Shown here piece after piece: positions 34,084-64,000 of a stretch of DNA of 64,000 bases. Each line of letters starts with the position of its first letter. Position 1 is the first letter of the stretch. Under the pieces are notes generated by a model, which was not told where the DNA came from, ran no database searches, and was given only the letters and a program-made list of their open reading frames with translations. The position numbers and the translations under genes were made by a program. Source of the stretch: Streptantibioticus rubrisoli (lineage in GTDB: Bacteria; Actinomycetota; Actinomycetes; Streptomycetales; Streptomycetaceae); assembly GCF_024436055.1 (NCBI RefSeq), contig NZ_JANFNH010000013.1, positions 1 to 64,000 on the forward strand. The letters are read 5' to 3'.

Positions 34084-37000
34084 ATGGAGAATGAGGACAA
34101 GCTCCGCGACTACCTCAAGCGGGCCACCGCCGACCTGCGCCAGGTCCGTCGGCGGCTGCGCGAGGTCGAGGAGCGGAACCAGGAGCCCATCGCCATCGTG
34201 GCGATGAGCTGCCGCTATCCCGGGGGCGTACGCACCCCCGAGGATCTGTGGCGGCTGGTCGTGGACGGTACGGACGCCATCGGGCAGTTCCCCACCGACC
34301 GGGGCTGGGACGTCGAATCGCTCTACGACGCCGACCCGGACCGGCCGGGTGCCAGCTACGTCAGCGAGGGCGGCTTCCTCTACGACGCGGGCCGGTTCGA
34401 CCCGGCGCTGTTCGGGATCAGCCCACGCGAGGCGATGGCGATGGACCCCCAGCAGCGGCTGCTGCTGGAAACCTCCTGGGAGGCGTTCGAGCGGGCCGGG
34501 ATCGACCCCACCTCGGTACGCGGCAGCCGCACGGCGGTGTTCGCGGGCGTGATGTACCACGACTACACCGCACGGCTGGACTCCGTACCCGAAGGTGTCG
34601 AGGGGTTCCTCGGCACCGGAAGCTCCGGAAGCATCGCCTCTGGCCGGGTGTCGTACGTCTTCGGCCTTGAGGGCCCGGCCGTCACCGTGGACACGGCCTG
34701 CTCGTCCTCGCTGGTCACCCTGCACATGGCGGTGCAGGCACTGCGCAACGGCGAGTGCTCGCTGGCCCTCGCGGGCGGCGTGACGGTCATGGCGACGCCC
34801 GCCACCTTCACCGAGTTCAGCCGCCAGCGCGGGCTTGCCGCCAACGGCCGCTGCAAGCCGTTCGCGGCCGCCGCCGACGGCACCGGCTGGGGGGAGGGCG
34901 TCGGCATGCTGCTCGTCGAGCGGCTCTCCGACGCGCGCAGGAACGGTCATCCGGTGCTGGCGATCGTGCGGGGCAGTGCCATCAACCAGGATGGCGCTTC
35001 CAATGGTTTGACTGCTCCGAACGGACCGTCACAGCAGCGGGTGATCCACCAGGCACTGGCCAACGCCAATCTGTCCGCCGCCCAGGTCGACGCGGTCGAG
35101 GCGCACGGCACCGGCACCACGCTGGGCGACCCGATCGAGGCGCAGGCACTGCTGGCCACCTACGGGCAGGACCGCCCGCAGGACCGACCACTGCTGCTGG
35201 GATCGATCAAGTCCAACATCGGTCACACCCAGGCGGCGGCGGGTGTCGCCGGTGTGATGAAGATGGTGTTGGCGATGCGGCACGGAGTGCTGCCGAAGAC
35301 ACTGCACATCGACGAGCCGACGCCACACGTCGACTGGTCGGCGGGCGCGGTGTCGTTGCTGACCGAGACGGTGCCGTGGCCGGAGACCGGTGAACCGCGC
35401 AGGGCGGCCGTGTCCTCGTTCGGGTTCAGTGGGACGAACGCGCATGTGATCGTGGAGCAGGCGCCGGTTGGGTCGCCGGAGGTGCCGGAGGGTGCTGCGG
35501 GTGTGGCGCCTGGTGTGGTGGTGTGGCCGTTGTCCGGTAAGGGCGAGGGTGCGTTGCGGGGGCAGGCGCAGCGGTTGCTGCCGGTGTTGGACGCCCGGGG
35601 TGGGGTGCGTCCGGTGGATGTGGGCTGGTCGTTGGCGTCGGGGCGGGCGGCGTTGGAGCACCGTGCGGTGGTGCGGGGTGCGGATCTGGACGAGTTGCGT
35701 GCTGGGGTGGAGGCGTTGGCGGCCGGGCGGATGGCTGCTGGGGTGTCGTGTGGTGTGAGTGTGGGGGGTAAGGCGGCGTTCGTCTTTCCTGGGCAGGGGT
35801 CGCAGTGGGTGGGGATGGCGGTGGGGTTGCTGGATGCCTCACCGGTGTTCGCTGCTCGGATCGATGAGTGTGCGGCGGCGTTGGCACCGTTTACTGATTG
35901 GTCGTTGGTCGATGTGCTGCGGGGGGTTGAGGGTGCGCCGTCGTTGGACCGGGTTGATGTGGTTCAGCCGGTGTTGTTTGCCGTGATGGTGTCGTTGGCC
36001 GAGTTGTGGCGGTCGGTGGGCGTGGTGCCCGCGGCGGTGGTGGGGCATTCGCAAGGGGAGATTGCTGCGGCCGCTGTGGCGGGGATTCTCAGTTTGGAGG
36101 ATGCCGCGCGGGTGGTTGCCTTGCGTAGTCAGGCCATTGGGCGGGTGCTGGCCGGGCGTGGTGGCATGGTGTCGGTTGGGTTGCCGGTGGCGCGGGTGCG
36201 GGAGCGGCTGGCTGCGTGGGGTGAGCAGCGGGTTTCGGTGGCGGCGGTCAACGGGCCGTCGTCGGTGGTGGTCTCCGGTGAGCCTGCTGTGTTGGAGGAG
36301 TTGTTGGCCTCGTGTGAGGCGGACGGGGTGCGGGCGCGGCGGGTTCCGGTGGACTATGCCTCGCATTCGGCCCAGGTGGAGCTCCTGCGGGAGGAACTGC
36401 TGGAGCTGTTGGCCCCGATCGCCCCGCAGCCCGCGCGGGTGCCGTTGTTGTCCACGGTGACCGGTGAGTGGGTCGAGGGCGGGGAGCTGACGGCCGAGTA
36501 CTGGTTCCGTAACCTGCGTCAGACGGTGGAGTTGGAGAACGCCACCCGGACCTTGCTGGAGCAGGGTTTTGGGGTGTTCATCGAGTCCAGTGCGCATCCG
36601 GTGTTGACGGTGGGTGTGCAGGAGACGATCGAGGACTGCGGCCGTCAAGCGGCTGTCCTGGGCTCCCTGCGGCGGGATGAGGGCGGCCTGGACCGCTTCT
36701 ACGCCTCGCTGGGTGAGGCGTACGTTCACGGGGTGAGTGTGGACTGGGACGCGGTCTTCCCGGGTGCTCGACGCGTCGACCTACCCACCTACGCCTTCCA
36801 ACGCCAGCGCTACTGGCCGGAGGGATCCCCGTTGGAGACGGTCGAGTCGTCGCCGTCCGACCCGACGGACGCCCTGTTCTGGGAGGCCGTCGAGCGTGAG
36901 GACCTGGAATCCCTCGCCGACACCCTGGACATCGACGGCGAGCCGCTGGGCGCCGTGCTGCCCGCGCTGTCCTCCTGGCGCCGCCAGAGCCGCGAGAAGT

Positions 37001-38973
37001 CGACGGTGGACGGCTGGCGTTACCGCGTGACGTGGCAGCCGCTGGCCGACGAGCGGACCGCCCGACTGTCCGGCACATGGCTGCTCATCACGCCCGAGGA
37101 CGCGGCCGCTCACGACATCACGCGTGTGCTGACCGAACGCGGCGCCACCGTAAGCCAGTTGACCGTCACCGACACCGACCGGGAGTCACTGGCCAAGGCG
37201 CTTGCCGCCGAGGACGCGCCGATCAGCGGTGTCTTCTCGCTGCTCGCGTTCGGCACCCGTCCGCAGGCGCTGCACGGTTCGCTCGCTCTCGTCCAGGCGT
37301 TGGGCGACGCGGGAATCGAAGCCCCACTGTGGTGCGCCACGCGGGGCGCGGTGTCCGTGGCGGCGACGGACCCGGTACGGGCTCCGGAGCAGGCGCTGCT
37401 GTGGGGCTTCGGCCGTACGGTGGCGTTGGAGTACCCGCAGCGCTGGGGCGGGCTGGTCGACCTGCCGGAGACGGCCGATGAGCGTGCGCTGTCCCGGCTG
37501 GTCGCGGTACTGGCGGGGCTGGACGGCGAGGACCAGGTCGCGGTGCGCCCGGCGGGGCTGTTCGCCCGCAGGCTTGTGCGTGCCTCGCTCGGCGCCGCGA
37601 GCCCGGTGCGCAGCTGGCGGCCGGACGGCACGGTGCTGGTCACCGGTGGCACCGGCGCGCTCGGTGGGCATGTCGCCCGCTGGCTGGCGGGCAACGGTGC
37701 CCAGCACCTGGTCCTGACCAGCCGCCGTGGACCGGACGCACCGGGTGCCGCCGAACTACGCGGCGAGATCAAGGAGTTGGGCGCCGAGGTCACCATCGCT
37801 GCCTGCGACGCCGCGGACCGCGACGCGCTGGCCGCGCTGCTCGCCGACATCCCCGCGGACCGTCCGCTCACCGCGGTGGTGCACGCGGCGGGCGTGCTGG
37901 ACGACGGTGTGCTGGACGCGCTGACACCGGAGCGGTTCGCCACCGTGCTGGGGCCGAAGGCGGACGCCGCGCGCAACCTGCACGAGCTGACCAGGGAGTT
38001 GGACCTGTCGGCGTTCGTGCTGTTCTCGGGTGTCGCGGGCACGCTCGGTGACGCCGGGCAGGCCAACTACGCCGCCGCCAACGCGTACTTGGACGCCTTG
38101 GCCGAGCACCGTCGGGCGGGCGGCCTGACGGCCACCTCCGTGGCCTGGGGGCGTTGGGGCGAGAGCGGTCTGGCCGCGGGCGGCGCCATCGGCGACCGCC
38201 TGGACCGGGGCGGTGTTCCCGCGATGGAACCGCGGCTGGCGATCAGCGCGTTGCAGCAGGCGCTGGACCACGACGAGACGACGGTCGCCGTCGCCGACAT
38301 CCGCTGGGAGCGGTTCGCGCCCGGGTACACCGCGGTGCGCCGCAGCCCGCTCATCGGTGAGTTGCCGGAGGTGCGGCGGCTGGCGCAGTCGGGCGCTTCG
38401 GGTGACGAGGCCGGTGCGGCCGGGTCGTCGGCGCAGGCGCTGCGGCAGCGGCTGGCCGGAATGTCGCAGGCCGAACAATCGCTGGTGGTCGTGGAGTTGG
38501 TCCGCTCGCACGCGGCCAGCGCGCTCGGTCACCCGTCGACCGCGGAGGTCGGTGCCGGTCGGGCGTTCAAGGAGCTGGGATTCGACTCCCTGATCGCACT
38601 GGAACTGCGCAACCGGCTGACCGCGGCCACCGGGTTGCGGCTGCCCGCGACGCTGGTCTTCGACTATCCGACGCCCGCCGCGCTGGCCGACTTCCTGCGT
38701 GCCGAGATCACCCAGGACGGCGGTGGCACCGCGACGGCCCCGGGCATCGCGGAGCTGGAGAAGCTGGAGTCGGCGCTGTCCGTGCTCGATGCGGACAGTG
38801 AGACCCGCGCGGACATCGCGCTGCGCCTACAGGCCCTGCTGGCGAAGTGGGGCGAACCACAGCCCGCCTCGACCGGTGCGGCCGTGACGGAAAAGCTGCA
38901 AGAGGCGACACGCGATGAGGTGTTCGCCTTCATCGAAAACGAGCTCGGGTTCGGGGACGGCCCCCGGCCATAG
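34084..38973 (+). CDS. Modular type I PKS, gene D: single module M8 (methylmalonyl, KR lacking catalytic Ser)
   Basis: A 1629-residue monomodular PKS: docking helix ([18 protein letters not shown]...), KS from 34 (Cys codon 34699-34701), AT from 564, KR core from 1182, ACP Ser about 1502, docking tail about 1553-1629. The AT differs from every other complete AT here: FPGQGSQ, GHSQGE and YASH (36355-36366) are the markers of methylmalonyl-CoA specificity. There is no DH. In the KR the Ser-to-Tyr spacing places Gly (GGT 38029-38031, FSGVAG) at the catalytic Ser; Tyr (38068-38070) and Lys are intact. By the usual rules the KR is inactive or impaired, giving a 2-methyl-3-keto unit; the neighbouring first Ser of the motif could conceivably substitute. 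Its AT tail and KR are close paralogues of gene A. Confidence 0.95.
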   Translation: MENEDKLRDYLKRATADLRQVRRRLREVEERNQEPIAIVAMSCRYPGGVRTPEDLWRLVVDGTDAIGQFPTDRGWDVESLYDADPDRPGASYVSEGGFLYDAGRFDPALFGISPREAMAMDPQQRLLLETSWEAFERAGIDPTSVRGSRTAVFAGVMYHDYTARLDSVPEGVEGFLGTGSSGSIASGRVSYVFGLEGPAVTVDTACSSSLVTLHMAVQALRNGECSLALAGGVTVMATPATFTEFSRQRGLAANGRCKPFAAAADGTGWGEGVGMLLVERLSDARRNGHPVLAIVRGSAINQDGASNGLTAPNGPSQQRVIHQALANANLSAAQVDAVEAHGTGTTLGDPIEAQALLATYGQDRPQDRPLLLGSIKSNIGHTQAAAGVAGVMKMVLAMRHGVLPKTLHIDEPTPHVDWSAGAVSLLTETVPWPETGEPRRAAVSSFGFSGTNAHVIVEQAPVGSPEVPEGAAGVAPGVVVWPLSGKGEGALRGQAQRLLPVLDARGGVRPVDVGWSLASGRAALEHRAVVRGADLDELRAGVEALAAGRMAAGVSCGVSVGGKAAFVFPGQGSQWVGMAVGLLDASPVFAARIDECAAALAPFTDWSLVDVLRGVEGAPSLDRVDVVQPVLFAVMVSLAELWRSVGVVPAAVVGHSQGEIAAAAVAGILSLEDAARVVALRSQAIGRVLAGRGGMVSVGLPVARVRERLAAWGEQRVSVAAVNGPSSVVVSGEPAVLEELLASCEADGVRARRVPVDYASHSAQVELLREELLELLAPIAPQPARVPLLSTVTGEWVEGGELTAEYWFRNLRQTVELENATRTLLEQGFGVFIESSAHPVLTVGVQETIEDCGRQAAVLGSLRRDEGGLDRFYASLGEAYVHGVSVDWDAVFPGARRVDLPTYAFQRQRYWPEGSPLETVESSPSDPTDALFWEAVEREDLESLADTLDIDGEPLGAVLPALSSWRRQSREKSTVDGWRYRVTWQPLADERTARLSGTWLLITPEDAAAHDITRVLTERGATVSQLTVTDTDRESLAKALAAEDAPISGVFSLLAFGTRPQALHGSLALVQALGDAGIEAPLWCATRGAVSVAATDPVRAPEQALLWGFGRTVALEYPQRWGGLVDLPETADERALSRLVAVLAGLDGEDQVAVRPAGLFARRLVRASLGAASPVRSWRPDGTVLVTGGTGALGGHVARWLAGNGAQHLVLTSRRGPDAPGAAELRGEIKELGAEVTIAACDAADRDALAALLADIPADRPLTAVVHAAGVLDDGVLDALTPERFATVLGPKADAARNLHELTRELDLSAFVLFSGVAGTLGDAGQANYAAANAYLDALAEHRRAGGLTATSVAWGRWGESGLAAGGAIGDRLDRGGVPAMEPRLAISALQQALDHDETTVAVADIRWERFAPGYTAVRRSPLIGELPEVRRLAQSGASGDEAGAAGSSAQALRQRLAGMSQAEQSLVVVELVRSHAASALGHPSTAEVGAGRAFKELGFDSLIALELRNRLTAATGLRLPATLVFDYPTPAALADFLRAEITQDGGGTATAPGIAELEKLESALSVLDADSETRADIALRLQALLAKWGEPQPASTGAAVTEKLQEATRDEVFAFIENELGFGDGPRP
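34183..38700 (+). other. Module M8: KS-AT(methylmalonyl)-KR(Ser to Gly)-ACP
   Basis: KS 34183-35465; AT 35773-36640 with Ser 36049-36051; KR structural half from about 36880, core 37627-38170; ACP Ser 38587-38589 in GFDSLIALE, where the other ACPs have GFDSL(T/S)(A/G/S)V. The stretch from about 35400 to 36650 is rich in T-ending codons and changes back sharply to very high GC third positions after the AT, so the AT looks like a swapped-in cassette. Confidence 0.88.
36515..36736 (+). repeat. AT-tail block shared by gene D (M8) and gene A (partner 1-222)
   Basis: Bases 36515 onward match the window start (offset 36514) with about three differences over some 220 bp, then continue as a looser match into the KR structural half, with shared runs around the YAFQRQ and FWEAVERED segments. 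The left limit is unknown because gene A is cut by the window edge. Confidence 0.8.
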
Positions 38974-39030
38974 CGGTAGCACGACAGAGCGCGGGCATTC
39001 CCGGCGCAGGCGTTTGTGACGACAAGCATG

Positions 39031-39042
39031 GGTGAGGTTCCA
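39031..39042 (+). promoter_or_regulatory. Ribosome binding site that decides the gene E start
   Basis: GGTGAGG (39031-39037) lies 5 nt before the ATG at 39043. The in-frame GTG at 39016 and ATG at 39028 have no comparable site, and starting at 39043 puts the docking helix ([10 protein letters not shown]) near the N-terminus as in the other proteins. Confidence 0.65.
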
Positions 39043-60960
<21,918 letters not shown>

Positions 60961-60990
60961 CGTGAACGGCTCGGCCTTTCTGGCTGCCGC

Positions 60991-60997
60991 GAGAGGG
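60991..60997 (+). promoter_or_regulatory. Ribosome binding site of gene F
   Basis: GAGAGGG lies 8 nt before the ATG at 61006. The whole E-F gap is 45 bp and shows no terminator, so F should be co-transcribed with E. Confidence 0.6.
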
Positions 60998-61005
60998 ATG
61001 CACGT

Positions 61006-64000
61006 ATGAACGAGGAAAAGCTCCGCTACTTTCTCAAGCGGGTGACTGCCGACCTCCATGAGACCCGGCGCCGTTTGCAGGAAGTCGAGTCGGGCGAGCA
61101 GGAGCCGATCGCCATCGTCGGGATGAGCTGCCGCTACCCGGGCGGCGTCCAGTCGCCCGAGGACCTGTGGCGGCTGGTCGCCGAAGGTGGGGACGCCGTC
61201 TCCGGCTTCCCCACCGACCGCGGCTGGGACATCGAGCGGCTCTTCGACGACGACCCCGACCAGCAGGGCACCAGCTACGTCAGCGAGGGCGGATTCCTCC
61301 ACCAGGCCAACCAGTTCGACCCGGCCTTCTTCGGGATCAGCCCGCGCGAGGCGCTGGCGATGGACCCGCAGCAGCGGCTGCTGCTGGAGACCACCTGGGA
61401 GGTCTTCGAGCGGGCTGGTATCGACCCCTCGTCGGTGCGCGGCAGCCGAACCGGTGTGTTCGCGGGCGTGATGTACCACGACTACACCTCGCGGCTGCGC
61501 GCCGTCCCCGAGGGCGTCGAGGGCTATCTGGGCACCGGTGGCTCCAGCAGCATCGCCTCGGGCCGGGTGTCGTACACCTTCGGCCTCGAAGGCCCGGCGG
61601 TCACCGTGGACACGGCCTGCTCCTCGTCCCTGGTCACGCTGCACCTGGCCATCCAGGCGCTGCGCAACGGCGAGTGCTCGCTGGCGCTGGCCGGTGGCGT
61701 CACCGTGATGCCGACTCCCGGTACGTTCACCGAGTTCAGCCGTCAGCGCGGGCTGTCGTTCGACGGCCGCTGCAAGTCGTTCGCCGCCGCGGCCGATGGC
61801 ACGGGCTGGGGTGAGGGCGTGGGCATGCTGCTGGTGGAGCGGTTGTCGGACGCGCGGAAGAACGGGCATCCGGTGCTGGCGGTCGTGCGCGGTAGTGCGG
61901 TCAACCAGGATGGTGCGAGCAATGGGTTGACGGCGCCGAATGGTCCGTCGCAGCAGCGGGTGATTCGGCAGGCGTTGGCGAACGCCCGGTTGACCGCGGC
62001 CGATGTGGATGTGGTGGAGGCGCACGGCACGGGCACCACGTTGGGTGATCCGATCGAGGCGCAGGCGCTGCTGGCCACCTACGGCAGGGAACGGCCGGAC
62101 GGCCAGCCGTTGTGGCTGGGCTCCATCAAGTCCAACATGGGCCACACGCAGGCCGCCGCCGGTGTTGCCGGGATCATCAAGATGGTTATGGCGATGCGGC
62201 ACGGTGTGCTGCCGAAGACCCTGCACGTGGACCAGCCGACGCCGCATGTCGACTGGTCGCAGGGTGCGGTCGAGCTGTTGACCGAGGCGCGGGAGTGGCC
62301 GCGCACCGGCCAGCCGCGTCGGGCCGCTGTTTCCTCATTCGGCATCAGCGGCACCAACGCCCACGTGATCATCGAGCAAGCACCGCAACTGGAGACGGAA
62401 GAGACACCGCAGGAGCCACGCGCGCTTCCGGTACTGCCCTGGACGCTGTCCGCGAAGTCGGCCGATGCGCTGCGCGCCCAGGCCGAGCGCCTGCTGACCC
62501 ATCTGACCGCGCACCCGGAGCTCGGCGCGGTTGACGCCGCCTACTCGCTGGCGGTGACGCGGTCCGCGCTTGAGCACCGCGCGGCCGTCATCGGCAGCGA
62601 CCGCGATTCCCTACTCGACCGGCTCACCAAGCTCGCGGCCGATGAGTTGCCCGCCGGGGTGGTACGGGGCAGGGCGGACGGCCGGGGCAAGGTAGCGTTC
62701 CTGTTCACCGGTCAGGGCAGCCAGCGGCCGGGGATGGGACGGGAGCTCCACCAGGCGTATCCCGTCTTCGCGCGGGCGCTGGACGAGGTGCTCCAGCACT
62801 TCGAACTCCCGCTGAAGGATGTGCTGTTCGGCTCGGACGGCGGTGCGCTGGACCAGACGGCCTACACCCAGCCCGCGCTGTTCGCCCTTGAGGTGGCGCT
62901 GTTCCGGTTGCTGGAGTCGTGGGGCCTGACGCCTGACTTCCTGGCCGGGCACTCGATCGGTGAGCTGGCCGCCGCGCATGTCTCCGGTGTGCTGTCGCTG
63001 GAGGACGCGTGCACGCTGGTGGCGGCGCGTGGTCGCCTGATGCAGGAACTGCCGGGCGGCGGTGCGATGGTGGCGGTGCAGGCGGCGGAGGATGAGGTCG
63101 CGCCGCTGCTGGGCGAGGGCGTGAGCATCGCCGCGATCAACGGTCCCATGTCGGTTGTCGTCGCGGGTGACGAGGCCAAGGTCCTGGAGATCGCTTCCGG
63201 TTTTGATTCGCAGGGCCGTAAGACCAAGCGCCTGACCGTCAGCCACGCCTTCCACTCCGCCCATATGGACGGCATGCTGGCCGACTTCCGCAAGGTTGCC
63301 GAAGGCCTCACGTTCGATGCCCCCCGCATCCCCATCGTCTCCGCCCTCACCGGCGAGCTGGTCACCGCCGAAGACATCCGCCTGCCCGACTACTGGGTAC
63401 GCCACGTCCGCGAGTCCGTGCGGTTCCTCGACGGTGTAAGGGCGTTGGAAGCCCAGAACGTCAGCACGTTCATCGAGCTCGGCCCGGACGGCGTGCTGTC
63501 CGCCATGGCGCAGGACTGCGTCACGGACACCGACGGCAAGGCGTTCCTCCCCGTGCTGCGCGACGGCCGCTCCGAGGCCGAGGCCGTGAACGCCGCCGTG
63601 GCCGAAGCGCATGTGCGCGGGGTGGCCGTCGACTGGGCCGGATACTTCGACGGTACCGGCGCGGTTCGGGTGGACCTGCCCACCTATGCCTTCCAGCACC
63701 AGCACTACTGGCTGGACGCGGGCACCGCCTTCGGCGATGTGACGTCGGCCGGTCTGCGCTCGGCGGAGCATCCGCTGCTGGGCGCCGCGGTCTCGCTGGC
63801 CGACGCCGAAGGGTTCCTGTTCACCGGCCGCCTGTCGCTTGACACGCATCCGTGGCTGGCCGACCACGCCGTGCTGGGGGCGGTACTGCTGCCCGGCACG
63901 GCGTTCGTGGAACTCGCCGTGCGCGCCGGAGACCAGGTCGGCTGCGACCTGGTGGAGGAACTGACCCTGGAAGCACCGCTGGTGCTGCCCGTACAGGGTG
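61006..64000 (+). CDS. Modular type I PKS, 5' part of gene F (module M13: KS-AT-DH...), runs off the window
   Basis: The first 998 residues of a PKS whose frame is open to the window end. An N-terminal docking helix ([20 protein letters not shown]) is followed by a KS from about residue 33 (Cys 205, codon 61618-61620; HGTGT; SNMGHTQ), an AT from about 563 (GHSIGE Ser 650; HAFH at 747, malonyl type) and a DH from about 922 with active-site His 954 (63865-63867) in [10 protein letters not shown]. The catalytic Asp half of the DH, any ER, the KR and the ACP lie beyond the edge. The start is supported by GAGAGGG upstream and by alignment of the docking helix with the other proteins. The KS DNA is a mosaic of M7-like and M12-like segments. 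The gene probably continues the chain after gene E. Confidence 0.94.
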   Translation, partial: MNEEKLRYFLKRVTADLHETRRRLQEVESGEQEPIAIVGMSCRYPGGVQSPEDLWRLVAEGGDAVSGFPTDRGWDIERLFDDDPDQQGTSYVSEGGFLHQANQFDPAFFGISPREALAMDPQQRLLLETTWEVFERAGIDPSSVRGSRTGVFAGVMYHDYTSRLRAVPEGVEGYLGTGGSSSIASGRVSYTFGLEGPAVTVDTACSSSLVTLHLAIQALRNGECSLALAGGVTVMPTPGTFTEFSRQRGLSFDGRCKSFAAAADGTGWGEGVGMLLVERLSDARKNGHPVLAVVRGSAVNQDGASNGLTAPNGPSQQRVIRQALANARLTAADVDVVEAHGTGTTLGDPIEAQALLATYGRERPDGQPLWLGSIKSNMGHTQAAAGVAGIIKMVMAMRHGVLPKTLHVDQPTPHVDWSQGAVELLTEAREWPRTGQPRRAAVSSFGISGTNAHVIIEQAPQLETEETPQEPRALPVLPWTLSAKSADALRAQAERLLTHLTAHPELGAVDAAYSLAVTRSALEHRAAVIGSDRDSLLDRLTKLAADELPAGVVRGRADGRGKVAFLFTGQGSQRPGMGRELHQAYPVFARALDEVLQHFELPLKDVLFGSDGGALDQTAYTQPALFALEVALFRLLESWGLTPDFLAGHSIGELAAAHVSGVLSLEDACTLVAARGRLMQELPGGGAMVAVQAAEDEVAPLLGEGVSIAAINGPMSVVVAGDEAKVLEIASGFDSQGRKTKRLTVSHAFHSAHMDGMLADFRKVAEGLTFDAPRIPIVSALTGELVTAEDIRLPDYWVRHVRESVRFLDGVRALEAQNVSTFIELGPDGVLSAMAQDCVTDTDGKAFLPVLRDGRSEAEAVNAAVAEAHVRGVAVDWAGYFDGTGAVRVDLPTYAFQHQHYWLDAGTAFGDVTSAGLRSAEHPLLGAAVSLADAEGFLFTGRLSLDTHPWLADHAVLGAVLLPGTAFVELAVRAGDQVGCDLVEELTLEAPLVLPVQG
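61102..64000 (+). other. Module M13 (partial): KS-AT(malonyl)-DH...
   Basis: KS 61102-62385, AT 62692-63560 with Ser 62953-62955 and HAFH at 63244, DH from 63769. The AT motif is [10 protein letters not shown] as in M12, whereas the other malonyl ATs have GQGSQR(L/I)G. The HAFH is followed by SAHMDGM. Presence of a DH suggests at least a double bond is made here if a KR follows. Confidence 0.88.

Noticed and set aside
39016..39042. GTG (39016) and ATG (39028) as alternative starts of gene E.
   Set aside because: No Shine-Dalgarno sequence precedes either, while GGTGAGG is well placed for the ATG at 39043 and the docking helix begins there as in the sister proteins.

Overview
The window is high-GC DNA in which every gene lies on the + strand and the genes are almost back to back. 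It is the interior of a giant cis-AT modular type I polyketide synthase (PKS) locus. The GC-rich third codon positions, the PKS style (class-1 docking helices, LDD-type ketoreductases, malonyl ATs with an HAFH motif) and the gene layout point to an actinomycete, Streptomyces or a relative. The genus cannot be fixed from the sequence. No loading module, thioesterase, tailoring, transport or regulatory gene is visible, so both ends of the assembly line lie outside the window.

Six PKS genes are present. Module numbers M1-M13 are relative to this window. Gene A (3-2459, 5' truncated) holds the end of M1: AT tail-KR-ACP. Gene B (2752-18108) holds M2 (KS-AT-KR-ACP), M3 and M4 (both KS-AT-DH-KR-ACP). 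Gene C (18203-34066) holds M5-M7, all KS-AT-DH-KR-ACP. Gene D (34084-38973) is the single module M8, KS-AT-KR-ACP, with the only complete methylmalonyl-type AT. Gene E (39043-60960) holds M9 (DH-KR), M10 (DH-ER-KR), M11 and M12 (DH-KR). Gene F (61006 to beyond 64000) starts M13 with KS-AT-DH. Eleven of the twelve complete ATs look malonyl-specific. B to F are separated by only 17-94 bp and probably form one transcription unit. The 292-bp A-B gap holds two strong hairpins, then an AT-rich stretch with a tandem 15-bp repeat, and is the best promoter candidate.

If the proteins act in gene order, M3-M7 would build a conjugated pentaene from malonyl units. This is followed by a methyl-branched unit (M8), a fully reduced unit (M10), and more double bonds (M11, M12, probably M13). 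This fits a polyene macrolide, macrolactam or linear polyene; I do not recognise a specific known product.

Main points of interest: (1) three of the twelve KRs lack a catalytic residue (M1 Tyr to Gln, M8 Ser to Gly, M9 Ser to Ala); (2) a KS sequence signature splits the 12 KS domains exactly according to what the previous module delivers, which argues that the M9 KR still works; (3) several near-identical DNA blocks (one of 686 bp with one mismatch) and a mosaic KS in M13 record recent recombination or gene conversion between modules; (4) docking helices fall into sequence classes that repeat along the line.
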